Shown here piece after piece: positions 16,637 through 25,419 of a stretch of 54,287 bases of DNA (its first letter is position 1; each line of letters begins with the position of its first letter). A program made the position numbers and the translations under genes. The stretch is from NCBI GenBank assembly GCA_025060535.1, contig JANXCA010000004.1, forward strand, positions 1 to 54,287, written 5' to 3'. The notes beneath the pieces were generated by a model. The model had not been told where the DNA came from. It did no database searches and saw nothing but the letters and a program-made list of their open reading frames with translations. Origin of the DNA: Endomicrobiia bacterium. Lineage in GTDB: Bacteria > Elusimicrobiota > Endomicrobiia > DTEH01.

Positions 16637-17328
16637 ATTTGATTATCTCTTTTTAATGCAATTGCTACGTTTAATGTTCCATTCTTGCCTAAAAGCCAAA
16701 CTATATACCTTTTAGTCTCAGTTGGAACTTTTTGATTTCTTAATGTATCCTGTATAGTTGGATATGACTGCAATCTTTTATTTGCATGGTCTTTTGAAAA
16801 AGTCGGTGAGAAATTGTATGAGTATACAACTAAATCAAGTCTGTTAGGATAAAACTCTAACTGCCTTTTTAACATCATTCCACCAATCCAAAGATTTAAT
16901 TCTCCATCAAAAAGATCCTCTTTTGTAAGTCCTTGACAATTAAATTGTTTATAATGTCCTACATATTTCGCTTTTAATAAACATGACTTACCTTTCTTCT
17001 CTATTAACTCTCTTACTCTCTGTGGAAGTTTGTTATTTAGATTGTATATTACAACTATATCATTCGCTCCATCAGGTGCAACTTGCATTAGTCCTACCGC
17101 TCCTGCTGGAGAAACAACTGTCTCTTGTTTGTTTCCAAAGACACGGTATGGAGCTTCAATAGCCTGAAAAGCATAAATTAGTTCCTTGTCTATATTCAAT
17201 GTAGAAGAAATCTGATCTATTATTTGTCCATATTTTCTTTTTATAACAAGCATATCATTTGCAATAGTCCTTATATCACTTGTTTTAAATCCATATTTTT
17301 CTTCATATTCAGGTGGTATTGTTATCAT
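16633..17328 (-). CDS. Lytic transglycosylase (SLT/goose-lysozyme-like), virion-associated
   Basis: 231 residues. The catalytic Glu58 lies in IYAFQAIEAPYR, followed by SPAGAVGLMQVAPDG (73-87), the SLT-domain signature, and LWIGGMMLKRQLEFYP and VVYSYNFSP further on. It should cleave the glycan strand of peptidoglycan to form a 1,6-anhydro end. There is no signal peptide, so delivery with the virion, or lysis through a membrane protein, is expected. Start supported by AAGGAGGTAAATCACA. It overlaps a membrane-protein gene upstream and a beta-rich protein gene downstream by four bases each. Confidence 0.88.
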   Translation of the reverse strand: MITIPPEYEEKYGFKTSDIRTIANDMLVIKRKYGQIIDQISSTLNIDKELIYAFQAIEAPYRVFGNKQETVVSPAGAVGLMQVAPDGANDIVVIYNLNNKLPQRVRELIEKKGKSCLLKAKYVGHYKQFNCQGLTKEDLFDGELNLWIGGMMLKRQLEFYPNRLDLVVYSYNFSPTFSKDHANKRLQSYPTIQDTLRNQKVPTETKRYIVWLLGKNGTLNVAIALKRDNQI

Positions 17329-17540
17329 TGTGATTTACCTCCTTCCTGTCTTAACTCTCTTCTTATCCTTTCTATTTCTGCATCATTTCTTTTTTCATGT
17401 TCTCTCACAGGATTAACATTAGAAGCTTGAATTCTTTGTAAAAACTTTGGTTCTTTTCCCATAATAATCATTACAAGAATAATCAAACTCCCTATAATCA
17501 AAAGAAAAATGAAAGTTATAATAAAAGCATTAACTCTCAT
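17325..17540 (-). CDS. Small single-span membrane protein
   Basis: 71 residues from the ATG at 17540 (an in-frame TTG lies 12 bases further upstream). Residues about 5-29 form one strong membrane helix (FIITFIFLLIIGSLIILVMI), followed by a charged, probably helical tail rich in Arg and Glu. It overlaps both neighbours, so it is tightly coupled to the transglycosylase made just after it. A virion-membrane or envelope anchor is the natural guess; a holin is possible but the charged C-terminal half is long. Confidence 0.7.
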   Translation of the reverse strand: MRVNAFIITFIFLLIIGSLIILVMIIMGKEPKFLQRIQASNVNPVREHEKRNDAEIERIRRELRQEGGKSQ

Positions 17541-18510
17541 AGTAAAACTCAAATAAAAATGGATAAAAAGTAAGATTGTTTGTAATGTATCTTATTAAAC
17601 GAGAATAAGACGCTAAAAAATCTTGAGTATTGTTATTAAAAACAAACCTTAACAAAACTTTTAATATTTCTCTTTGCCTTAATGAAAAATCAATATCATA
17701 ATATGTAAACTGATTGTTTATGTAATTATTTTCAGTAATATTTTCAATTGCAGAATAATCGGTAATATATATTGGTCTCACTTTTCTTTTTCTATCAATA
17801 TATTCAATACCAGAAAGAAAAAACTTAAATGTTCTATAATTTCGTTTATTATCAAAATTTCTAAGCATACCATATGATATAAAACTTGTGTTGTTAATAA
17901 TAAAAAATCTTTGAAATCTATAAGTTTTTGATGAAATCTTCATTTCATCTGTAGCTATAAAGCTAATTAATGTGTTATCAAACTGATTAACTGAAAGTAA
18001 ATATGCGTAATTTTCCACTGAAAATACATAAGGATATAAATTTATTTTTAGATCTTGTTTCTCATATTTTTCAAGCCAATATCCATATAAAAGTAATCCT
18101 ATTTTTTCTCTTTCTCCACTTAGTGAACCTGAACTAAAATATTGCAAAGAATTTGATTTATCTACAAGAAAACATTTTGCTCTTGTATTTGGATGTAATA
18201 CTAATTCATTTTTTAAAATAATAAGTGCTTTGTGATTTGGTATTCCATTTTCAAAATATTGTTTGTTAGCAAGATAATCTTCCGATAAACTATCATAAAG
18301 ATTTTTCGTATTTGAAAAAAGAAAAAAAGGAATTATTATCCTTTCTTCATCATTGATTGAAAATTTTAAAAGTAAATTTTGTGTCTCAGTTATACTTCCT
18401 GGTTCAGAACCATAATTTACAAGCTCAATTGCTTTTACAATAAATACTTCATTACCTGTTTTAAACTCTATATTGTTAGCAGGAATAAAAAGTCTATTGT
18501 AAAACTTCAT
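17530..18510 (-). CDS. Beta-rich putative virion protein (PANN motif)
   Basis: 326 residues from the ATG at 18510, preferred over TTG codons just upstream. The N-terminus reads MKFYNRLFIPANNIEF. A TPAN-like motif in the same beta context recurs in 18494-19198 (YFTTPANN) and 27961-28464 (IITPANTPEY), suggesting one diverged family of beta-sandwich proteins. No catalytic motif or membrane span. It overlaps the genes on both sides. Confidence 0.7.
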   Translation of the reverse strand: MKFYNRLFIPANNIEFKTGNEVFIVKAIELVNYGSEPGSITETQNLLLKFSINDEERIIIPFFLFSNTKNLYDSLSEDYLANKQYFENGIPNHKALIILKNELVLHPNTRAKCFLVDKSNSLQYFSSGSLSGEREKIGLLLYGYWLEKYEKQDLKINLYPYVFSVENYAYLLSVNQFDNTLISFIATDEMKISSKTYRFQRFFIINNTSFISYGMLRNFDNKRNYRTFKFFLSGIEYIDRKRKVRPIYITDYSAIENITENNYINNQFTYYDIDFSLRQREILKVLLRFVFNNNTQDFLASYSRLIRYITNNLTFYPFLFEFYYES

Positions 18511-19198
18511 ATTCAACAGCAACAAAAAAATTAAATCCTGTATATGGTTTTGGAGAATGTGGAATAAATCTTAAATATTCATCTTTTTCAAGAATAATAT
18601 CAGTAGGAAAATAGACATAATCATAAGGTATTTCTTCAAGTTCAAAATATGAATCATATACTCTTTTCCGTATACTTGCATCATTATAATTTGATACAGT
18701 AAAACCGTCTTGAACTATTTTTCCGGAAATTGATATATCAACATCCTTTATATTGTATAACCAAAATCCCTTTACTAAACAAACATAACCAGCTTTGAAA
18801 TAAACAGTATACTTCCTATAATCCTCATTTTGCAATAATTCATAATTGTTAAATTCAATATAATCAAATGCATTGTTCTTATTATCAATTTCTACATCCT
18901 CAAATAATACATCTAATTCAGTCTCTCCATTAGTTGATTTCTCAAGTTTAAAATCATATCCCTTTGGAAGATAAATATAATCCCTTGTTTCAAATTGTCT
19001 AACAGAATAAGTATCATTATTAGCAGGTGTTGTAAAATAATACTCAAATTTTAACTTTCTTCTTTGATTTCTCTCAAAAATTGAATAAACATATCTTGCT
19101 CTTCTGTAATTTCTATTTAGTTTTGTATTGATAATAATATTTTTTGTAGCAAGGACTACGGAAAGTAGTCCTTGCTTTGAAATACTTAGAATTTTCAT
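18494..19198 (-). CDS. Beta-rich putative virion protein (TPANN motif)
   Basis: 234 residues, predicted beta-rich after about residue 45, with FEYYFTTPANNDTY resembling the sister genes 17530-18510 and 27961-28464. It starts six bases after the stop of the likely major structural protein gene and has no Shine-Dalgarno. The first ~25 codons contain a perfect 12-bp hairpin (19148-19176), so its translation or transcription may be down-tuned relative to the gene upstream. Function unknown; a minor capsid component is inferred from position. Confidence 0.7.
   Translation of the reverse strand: MKILSISKQGLLSVVLATKNIIINTKLNRNYRRARYVYSIFERNQRRKLKFEYYFTTPANNDTYSVRQFETRDYIYLPKGYDFKLEKSTNGETELDVLFEDVEIDNKNNAFDYIEFNNYELLQNEDYRKYTVYFKAGYVCLVKGFWLYNIKDVDISISGKIVQDGFTVSNYNDASIRKRVYDSYFELEEIPYDYVYFPTDIILEKDEYLRFIPHSPKPYTGFNFFVAVEYEVLQ
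19148..19176 (-). promoter_or_regulatory. Perfect 12-bp hairpin just after the likely major structural gene
   Basis: AGCAAGGACTAC and GTAGTCCTTGCT pair perfectly around a 5-base loop, 28 bases beyond the stop codon of 19204-20325 and inside codons 8-17 of the following gene. It is far more GC-rich than its surroundings. On the transcribed strand it is followed by ACAAAAAATATT, not a U-run, so it is not a standard terminator. An attenuator, an RNA-processing site or a 3'-end stabiliser for the upstream message would all fit. Confidence 0.6.
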
Positions 19199-19203
19199 TG
19201 CTA

Positions 19204-20325
19204 TTAGTATATTCTCAATGTATGGAAATGCATTTCAATAGTAACAGGTGGAACACCATTAATTCCAGTGCCAACTACTCTGCTAAATAAAGCACTATTG
19301 TATGCAAAGTATGGAACTGCTTGTGAACCAAGCTCAACTTCTGCAGTTAATTCAGATCCTGGATTTATTACGAAGGCATCTGAGAATGAGAATGGTCCAA
19401 CTAAGAATGGAGTTAGTGCTGTATAATTGAAAATAATTCCTGGTGATACTACTAAAGCTATTAATTCTGTAGTATTGACACTATTATTACTGCCAACTAT
19501 ATCTCTTGTTATTCTTCCAACTTGAACTATATCACCAAGTGAATATTTTACTTTAGATAGTGAGTCTTCAAATACCTTATTAGCAACTCTAAAGATGCTT
19601 ATTTTACCGAAAGAAATTGCACCAAGAAGTGATGCTATAGCACTAATCTGATCTGCCTGTTGATAACCATCAAAAAGAATATTATAAGGATTAACTTGTC
19701 CAATAGTAAAATCAGTAGTTGTTGTAGTATTAACAAGTGAAACAAGTAATGTATTTACCCTTACTACAAAATCAAACCTTAAGAGATATGCATCCTTAAC
19801 TGCAGTAGATTGATTTAATCCAGCTTCACCTTTGAAGAAATCAAGTTTATTAGTATTTCTTAATTCATCAGCTGAATAACTGTGTTTATTTGACTCAAAG
19901 GTCACGTTTTTATTCCTTTTCCTTGCTATCTCAGATACTATTCTCCTAAAGATTAATTCAAAAGGAGTTTCACCAGGAAGAGTTTGTGTTGTAATTACTC
20001 CTTCAGGAACTCTTGCAGGATTGGTTGGAATTGATGCTGGTCTAACACCCTGTTGTCCTGTAGGTCTTAAGGTTCTTGTAGGAACTACACCTCTTCCTCT
20101 GTTTTGTGCTATCTCAAGAAATCCAATTTCAGGAGAAAGTCCATATGCAGATAATCTTTCTTCAATCTTTTCAATAGGAAATGTTTCTACAGTATTTCCT
20201 GTATAGGTATCTATCAGTTTTGCAACAGGTCCTTCAACAGCAACCATATAGGTGGATAAATTTCCACCTACATCCATTGATATTGCAACAGCCTCATCTA
20301 TTATGCTCTTGGATATATCGTTCAT
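19204..20325 (-). CDS. Likely major structural (capsid) protein
   Basis: 373 residues. The start is the ATG at 20325, seven bases after AAAAAGGAGGT, one of the best ribosome binding sites in the window; an in-frame GTG three codons earlier overlaps that site. Composition stands out: far more Gly, Ala, Val, Thr and Ser and less Lys and Asn than its neighbours, as expected of an abundant structural protein. Residues about 92-120 are Pro/Thr/Arg-rich and look like a flexible linker. The C-terminal half is predicted beta-rich. It has its own 5' gap and a strong hairpin downstream, consistent with a highly expressed gene. No capsid family is recognised; assignment rests on composition and context. 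Confidence 0.6.
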   Translation of the reverse strand: MNDISKSIIDEAVAISMDVGGNLSTYMVAVEGPVAKLIDTYTGNTVETFPIEKIEERLSAYGLSPEIGFLEIAQNRGRGVVPTRTLRPTGQQGVRPASIPTNPARVPEGVITTQTLPGETPFELIFRRIVSEIARKRNKNVTFESNKHSYSADELRNTNKLDFFKGEAGLNQSTAVKDAYLLRFDFVVRVNTLLVSLVNTTTTTDFTIGQVNPYNILFDGYQQADQISAIASLLGAISFGKISIFRVANKVFEDSLSKVKYSLGDIVQVGRITRDIVGSNNSVNTTELIALVVSPGIIFNYTALTPFLVGPFSFSDAFVINPGSELTAEVELGSQAVPYFAYNSALFSRVVGTGINGVPPVTIEMHFHTLRIY

Positions 20326-20370
20326 ACTATGCACCTCCTTTTTAAAAGTTTTGTAAAAACACTAACACTT

Positions 20371-21801
20371 TTATAGATATGCCAAGATATCATCACCAAT
20401 ATTTAGTTTGTTTTTATCTTCAAAACTTACTATTGAACTAACATTTTTCTTTTCCTCTAAATCAGCAAAACTTTCACTTGCTGGAATAACTCTAAATTCA
20501 TCTGTTGATGAACTAACTTCTTGCTTTTCTTCATGTCTTTGCCCTATTACATTGCTTATTGCTTTTGAAACTATTTCATCTATTTGCTGTGTTATCTCAA
20601 GAATATTTCTTCCAGTCAAGAAGTTCCATACTCCATTTGCAATTTGTATAGCACCTGCAATCTTAAATGCAGTTAATACTGCTGGAGGTAATTCACCTTG
20701 AAATCTCATAACTCTTAATAGACTATTGATGTTGTATAATCCAAACCCTATAGCAATGTTTGTTAATGAACTTGAAAACTTTGGATCAAGATTTGGCATA
20801 AATCTTGAAATAATGTTATCCCTTGTAAATTCACTCAATTTAGATGATGTCCATATTGTAGCAACTGAAACAAGACCTGTTAAAAATGCATTTAGCATGT
20901 CATATGGAAGTCCTTGACCTCTTACAAAATCAGCAATCTCACTAATATAATCATCAGTCTCCTCCTCAATTATATCATCTAAAGTCAGTGCAAGATCCTC
21001 AGATAAATAATCAGAAGTATCAGGATATTCAGATATCCCAAGAGTTGAAACTAATTCCTTTCTGGTTTGTGTCCTTGCTGACCTTGTTGCTTTTGCTTTA
21101 TTAATCATTTCAGTTTTTCTTTCTTTTCTATACTCGTTTAATCTTATTGTTAATTCTTGAGATATTCTATTAAGAACTTGACTTGGTGGAATATTATAGT
21201 TAGTAAGCTCTATACCATATCTATTCATTATGGATCTTACAAAATCTGAATAAGAAGCATTGAAATTTTTCTTACCACCAAATAATAACATTAATGCAAC
21301 TTTCTTTGTCTCATCATCCTTATCATCAACTAAACCAGAATTTATATACTGCTTTAAACCTTGCTTTATTGATCTTGTATCAGCAACAAGTCTCATTCTT
21401 CCTAACTTTATACCACCAGGACCTGAAATAGCCTTTATAACTGATGATATTTTCACCTTTGCAGACTTTGGATCTCTATTCATCTCCCTTTTGGCATATT
21501 CAATTATAATTCTCGGTAGTCTTTGACTTAAAATCTCATCAAGATCAGGACCAGTAAGAATTCTCTTTTTTCTTCCAACTTGAACCACTCTGCTTTTTAC
21601 TCTTTTTCTTGTTTTTTCTGGTGGAATTGCTGGAGTTTTTTTATCTTTTTTCTTTGTTTTCAAAGTTGAAGTTCTACTACCTATGACATCTGATATTGGT
21701 ATTGATACTTTCTCTACCATGTTCTCACCTCCATATCTTTGTATATCTTCTCTTAGTTTTTCATAATCTTTTTTAGTTTTTCTAACACCAACAATTTTCA
21801 T
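20371..21801 (-). CDS. Basic protein with C-terminal hydrophobic region, probable virion component; two possible starts
   Basis: 476 residues from the ATG at 21801, which overlaps the upstream TGA. A second in-frame ATG at 21720 has GGAGGTGAG eight bases before it and would give 449 residues; both forms may be made. Residues about 49-82 are very basic (KTKKKDKKTPAIPPEKTRKR), suggesting nucleic-acid contact. Residues about 310-400 contain weakly hydrophobic, Gly-rich helices (MLNAFLTGLVSVATIWTS, AIGFGLYNINSLL) that could be membrane-associated. An internal DNA- or membrane-contact protein next to the likely major protein is plausible. Family unknown. Confidence 0.7.
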   Translation of the reverse strand: MKIVGVRKTKKDYEKLREDIQRYGGENMVEKVSIPISDVIGSRTSTLKTKKKDKKTPAIPPEKTRKRVKSRVVQVGRKKRILTGPDLDEILSQRLPRIIIEYAKREMNRDPKSAKVKISSVIKAISGPGGIKLGRMRLVADTRSIKQGLKQYINSGLVDDKDDETKKVALMLLFGGKKNFNASYSDFVRSIMNRYGIELTNYNIPPSQVLNRISQELTIRLNEYRKERKTEMINKAKATRSARTQTRKELVSTLGISEYPDTSDYLSEDLALTLDDIIEEETDDYISEIADFVRGQGLPYDMLNAFLTGLVSVATIWTSSKLSEFTRDNIISRFMPNLDPKFSSSLTNIAIGFGLYNINSLLRVMRFQGELPPAVLTAFKIAGAIQIANGVWNFLTGRNILEITQQIDEIVSKAISNVIGQRHEEKQEVSSSTDEFRVIPASESFADLEEKKNVSSIVSFEDKNKLNIGDDILAYL

Positions 21802-22991
21802 GACTTACAACAAGCAATAACTAAAATAACACTATCACTTAGTTGAAGATTTAAAACACCTGCACCAAAAACATCAGATAAATTTCTCACTTGATTTAAA
21901 GTCTCTTCATATTTTCTCTTTAAATCATCATCATTAAAATTGACATTTAACACTCTATAAACATAAACTTCATTTCCAGAACTATTTGAGATTTTTCCTT
22001 TGTATTTTGTAATTCTTACCTTGTATTTATTGTTTTCAATCAAAGCTGGTAATCTATCAATCTTTCTATTAATCATTATTGAAAGATATGTTTTGTAATT
22101 TCTCTTAGATGCTTCTGTTGAAGAATTTTCCTCAATTATATTATCTAATTGCTGTTCATACTGTTCTAATGCCTTTTTTAATAGTCTCAAAGCAACAGGT
22201 TTTATTTTTTCATTATCAACTACAGGTGGAACAACTCCAGCACTAGCTCTTCTTATTGCTCTAATTGCTTTATCACGTTTTCTTTTTACTTTTTCTGCTC
22301 TTTCTAAAATGGATGATATTTCCATTGTTATATTATTTAGCATATCACCAAGTGGCATTTCATCAGAAACAGTAAAACCTAAATCAGTTAAAATAGACCT
22401 TGATATTTCTCTTACAAAACTTTCATTTATGTATGAAACATCATCACTTATAATAAGAACCGATATATTTTTATCATCAACTTCACTCATAATTTCCTCA
22501 CTTACTGCACCATATTTTTCATCAACATCAGATGAATATGGTATATTTATTACAGTTCTATTAGTATGACCACTAAAGACAGGATAAAATCCCATTTCTT
22601 TTGCTACTCTCTGCATCTGATGTAAAAGTGAAAATGGTATAAGATATTCATTTCTTACATTCTCAGAAATAACCTCAATCACCTCGTTTAATGATACCAT
22701 CTTCCTATCCATTACAACTGCATCACCATATGAAGATTTCACAGCATCAAGAATTATCCTTAATGGTTCTCCAGAATATACAACTATCCTTGATTGTCTC
22801 GTTATTGGAACTGGACTTGATCTAGGTATTTGTGTTTGTGATTGTCTTTGCTGTTGTGATGGTATTTGTGTATGTTGACCTGGCATAAATCTCGTTCTTA
22901 CTTGTGAAATGTCATCAGATGATAAATAATCAAGTATATCACCTGTATTTTGTATGTTTTGCTGTATATCTATAGGTTTTAAATATCTCAT
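21798..22991 (-). CDS. Putative structural protein with Gln/Pro linker
   Basis: 397 residues, no recognised family. Residues about 38-66 are a Gln/Pro/Ser-rich linker, preceded by a short acidic N-terminus (GDILDYLSSDD) that resembles the C-terminus of the next protein (NIGDDILAYL). The middle is alpha/beta, and residues about 225-265 contain a basic helical run (EKVKRKRDKAIRAIRRAS). Start supported by AAAAGGAGGTGATATT. It is coupled by ATGA overlaps to the small membrane protein gene before it and to 20371-21801 after it. Likely a virion or assembly protein. Confidence 0.68.
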   Translation of the reverse strand: MRYLKPIDIQQNIQNTGDILDYLSSDDISQVRTRFMPGQHTQIPSQQQRQSQTQIPRSSPVPITRQSRIVVYSGEPLRIILDAVKSSYGDAVVMDRKMVSLNEVIEVISENVRNEYLIPFSLLHQMQRVAKEMGFYPVFSGHTNRTVINIPYSSDVDEKYGAVSEEIMSEVDDKNISVLIISDDVSYINESFVREISRSILTDLGFTVSDEMPLGDMLNNITMEISSILERAEKVKRKRDKAIRAIRRASAGVVPPVVDNEKIKPVALRLLKKALEQYEQQLDNIIEENSSTEASKRNYKTYLSIMINRKIDRLPALIENNKYKVRITKYKGKISNSSGNEVYVYRVLNVNFNDDDLKRKYEETLNQVRNLSDVFGAGVLNLQLSDSVILVIACCKS

Positions 22992-23092
22992 AATATCACC
23001 TCCTTTTCTTGCTTAGTTAATGACATATATACCCAAACTAATATAGACAAAATCACAACACCTATTGAAAATAACACTAACACATTCTTCAT
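22988..23092 (-). CDS. 34-residue single-span membrane protein
   Basis: The ATG at 23092 opens a 34-codon frame, MKNVLVLFSIGVVILSILVW onward, which is almost entirely one membrane helix followed by a short charged tail. It overlaps the ATG of 21798-22991 by four bases (ATGA), the same arrangement as known neighbours, and its codons contain the Shine-Dalgarno for that gene. A box CTTTAAAATTATAATACT lies 11 bases upstream, next to an out-of-frame ATG at 23102. Virion-membrane peptide or holin-like; not recognised. Confidence 0.6.
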   Translation of the reverse strand: MKNVLVLFSIGVVILSILVWVYMSLTKQEKEVIL

Positions 23093-23136
23093 TTTTTCTC
23101 ATAGTATTATAATTTTAAAGCACAAATTCTCAATTT

Positions 23137-23466
23137 TCAAGGCTTTCTCTTACCAAGAAATGTAAAAAAAACAAAAATACCTAAAACAACTAAAATAATC
23201 AAAAATATAACAAATAAATTAGGTCCTTGTGGTTGTTCTGGTCTTGTAGGTTGTGGCTGTTGTGGTTGTTCTGGCTGTGTAGGTGTTGTTGTTGTAGTTG
23301 GTTGCTTCCTTTCAACTTGAAGTTGATATGCACCATCTTTTTTTTCAAACTTTATATCATGTTGTTTTACAAACTCAGCACCTTTTTTGGCACCTTTTCC
23401 TAAAAGTTTCGCTCCTTCCTTTACAGCACCACTAACTATATTACCAGCTCTTCTAAAAAAACTCAT
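23137..23466 (-). CDS. Tail-anchored membrane protein with Pro/Gln/Thr linker
   Basis: 109 residues. Residues 1-40 are an amphipathic, Gly/Lys/Ala-rich helix (SGAVKEGAKLLGKGAKKGAEF) that could lie on a membrane or bind DNA. Residues about 55-82 are a Pro/Gln/Thr/Glu-rich linker, and residues about 84-104 are a strong membrane span (LFVIFLIILVVLGIFVFFTF) followed by GKRKP. Start supported by AAGGAGATAAAAT. The architecture suits a virion-membrane protein with a flexible stalk. Confidence 0.72.
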   Translation of the reverse strand: MSFFRRAGNIVSGAVKEGAKLLGKGAKKGAEFVKQHDIKFEKKDGAYQLQVERKQPTTTTTPTQPEQPQQPQPTRPEQPQGPNLFVIFLIILVVLGIFVFFTFLGKRKP

Positions 23467-23469
23467 ATT

Positions 23470-23751
23470 TTATCTCCTTACAATTTTAAAGCTATTGGCA
23501 AGATAAAATCCAATACTCAAAAATGATATTGCAACAACACCAACCAAAAATAAAGTAAAAGGATTAGTAATTGATGGTATAGCATATTTTAATGTAAGAT
23601 AATAAATTCCTCTTCTTTTTTCAGTCTCTTCTATTGCCTTTCCTATTTGATATAAAACATTAATAGCCTGTCTAATTAATTCTCCTTTCTCACCTTTCAA
23701 CACCTGATCTAAATCTACCGTTATAGATACTTTTTGATCTATCATGCCCAT
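23470..23751 (-). CDS. Membrane protein, C-terminal span
   Basis: 93 residues. A soluble N-terminal ~50 residues (VDLDQVLKGEKGELI, then a helix) is followed by a hydrophobic segment at about 60-86 (LFLVGVVAISFLSIGFYLA) and a basic end. A second ATG at 23745 overlaps the upstream stop as ATGA and may be the true start. Located between the transglutaminase-like gene and another membrane protein gene, in the membrane-protein-rich part of the operon. Family unknown. Confidence 0.68.
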   Translation of the reverse strand: MGMIDQKVSITVDLDQVLKGEKGELIRQAINVLYQIGKAIEETEKRRGIYYLTLKYAIPSITNPFTLFLVGVVAISFLSIGFYLANSFKIVRR

Positions 23752-24383
23752 TTCCTTGGTATAACTAAAAACTTTGTTCCATCAGGTTCAACATATCTTT
23801 TTGGTAAAACATAAATTATTTGACCTACTTTTTTCTCATAATCATCCTTTCTCATAAGTGGAAGTTGTGATGTCGGATCAGCTATATACCATAAAGGTTC
23901 ATCCTGTCCAAAATCTTGTATTCCTACAGCACAAGCAATATGATTTGGCTTCTTTGAATTTGAACTTGCACCATGTGGTCTATATGCAGGAAAAACAAAA
24001 ACACTTCTAATTCCAACACTTTCAACTAATGCACAATATAATGTAGCCAGATCATCACAGTCTCCAATTGGAATTCTCATTTGATTACCTTTTATGTAAT
24101 AGTCAATATACCTTTGCATTAGCTCAACAGGATGATTAATCTGCTCAGCAAAAAATGCATCCCTCTCATAATTCACTCTAAAATACCTTTGAACAAAGTC
24201 TAATATTGCCTGTGCCTTCTCAAATGAAGATGAAGTCCCTTTTATTCCATATTGTGGATATATGAAAACATTAACAAAATCCTTAGTTGCAGGATTTATA
24301 GAAGCTTCTCTACAATACTTAGTTGCTATCTCACCAAGTTTATAAACTATATCCTTTGAATTTACTGTATAATCCTCCATCAT
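23742..24383 (-). CDS. Transglutaminase-like cysteine protein
   Basis: 213 residues. The papain-fold triad is visible in order: Cys109 in GDCDDLATLYCALVESVG, His148 in PNHIACAVGI and Asp169 in WYIADPTS. This is the transglutaminase-like superfamily, whose bacterial members are mostly proteases or amidases and sometimes cross-linkers. There is no signal peptide. Coupled by ATGA overlap to 24380-25414 upstream and overlapping the membrane protein gene downstream. A role in processing or cross-linking virion proteins, or in attacking the host envelope, is inferred. Confidence 0.85.
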   Translation of the reverse strand: MMEDYTVNSKDIVYKLGEIATKYCREASINPATKDFVNVFIYPQYGIKGTSSSFEKAQAILDFVQRYFRVNYERDAFFAEQINHPVELMQRYIDYYIKGNQMRIPIGDCDDLATLYCALVESVGIRSVFVFPAYRPHGASSNSKKPNHIACAVGIQDFGQDEPLWYIADPTSQLPLMRKDDYEKKVGQIIYVLPKRYVEPDGTKFLVIPRKWA

Positions 24384-25414
24384 GACGTATGTATAATAGT
24401 ATCATCACCAACACCTCCACCTTTATTACCTTCTTTTTCCTTTTGCCTTAAATTGTTAAGTTCCGTTATATAAAAATTAAGTTTTTCACTTAAAAGTTTT
24501 ATTTGACTATCCCTATCCTTTAATTGACTTTCATATTGATTTCTTATCTCATTTAATTTCATCTCATATTGAATTTTAACTTTCTCAATCGCTTCATTCA
24601 CTTCCTTTGCAACCTGCTCTTTTGTAATATTATTTTCATTCAATGACTTTATAACATTTATTCCCTGTATTACATAATCAAAAAAGTTTTGATTTTGCTG
24701 ACTTTGCTGATTTTGCTGTGTTTGTATATTTGATTGTATCTCCTGATTTGGTTTAAATAAACTATCATCTATATCACTCTTTATATTTTTCTTCTCAACT
24801 TCATAATACTCATCATCATCTTTTACATTAAAACTAATTAAATTGCTATCCTTCAAAAATTTCACAAGCTGAACTAATTGCTCTGCTGTAATATTTGAAA
24901 GAAATGATGATGAAGATGAAGATAAAACTGCATTTCTCATCGTATTTTGAATTTCTCTCTTAGAATTTTTTACATATTGCTCCAATGACCCAAGTTCTTC
25001 AACTTCTTCTGCTTCATACAATTTTACATCAAAACTCCTAATTAAATCATCTTGTCTATATCTTTTAATTCTGTTTACATCTTTTACTCTACAAACATAA
25101 ATCTTTATCTCAAAATCTTTAGTCCATTCTACATCATCTCTAAATTTAACAATTTTGTAAATTTCTTTTTGAGTTGTATCGCTTTCATTTTCAATAAACC
25201 TATCATAATCATCTTTAGTTTCAAATATCTTAAAAAGTATAATATGAGATGGAACAGGTTTTTTTCTTTGTATCCAAATAGAAATAGGAAACTCTACATA
25301 AACTTCTGCTTTTTCAAGACCTTTTTCAATCAAAAATGGCATAATCTCAGTTAAATCTATTTTCACTTTTTTACTTTTTATTTCAGATTGTTGATTAGTA
25401 ATCTCATCAAACAT
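24380..25414 (-). CDS. Protein with Gln-rich linker and C-terminal coiled coil
   Basis: 344 residues, unrecognised. Residues about 1-150 are alpha/beta, followed by a Ser run (SSSSSSF, ~167-172) and a short helical domain. A Gln/Asn-rich linker lies at about 225-245, and residues about 262-330 form a long coiled coil (YEMKLNEIRNQYESQLKDRD). The start is preceded by ACTTTAAAATTTAGAAACT, which overlaps the upstream stop codon; no Shine-Dalgarno. Likely an oligomeric scaffold or fibre-type component, by architecture only. Confidence 0.68.
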   Translation of the reverse strand: MFDEITNQQSEIKSKKVKIDLTEIMPFLIEKGLEKAEVYVEFPISIWIQRKKPVPSHIILFKIFETKDDYDRFIENESDTTQKEIYKIVKFRDDVEWTKDFEIKIYVCRVKDVNRIKRYRQDDLIRSFDVKLYEAEEVEELGSLEQYVKNSKREIQNTMRNAVLSSSSSSFLSNITAEQLVQLVKFLKDSNLISFNVKDDDEYYEVEKKNIKSDIDDSLFKPNQEIQSNIQTQQNQQSQQNQNFFDYVIQGINVIKSLNENNITKEQVAKEVNEAIEKVKIQYEMKLNEIRNQYESQLKDRDSQIKLLSEKLNFYITELNNLRQKEKEGNKGGGVGDDTIIHTS

Positions 25415-25419
25415 AGTTT

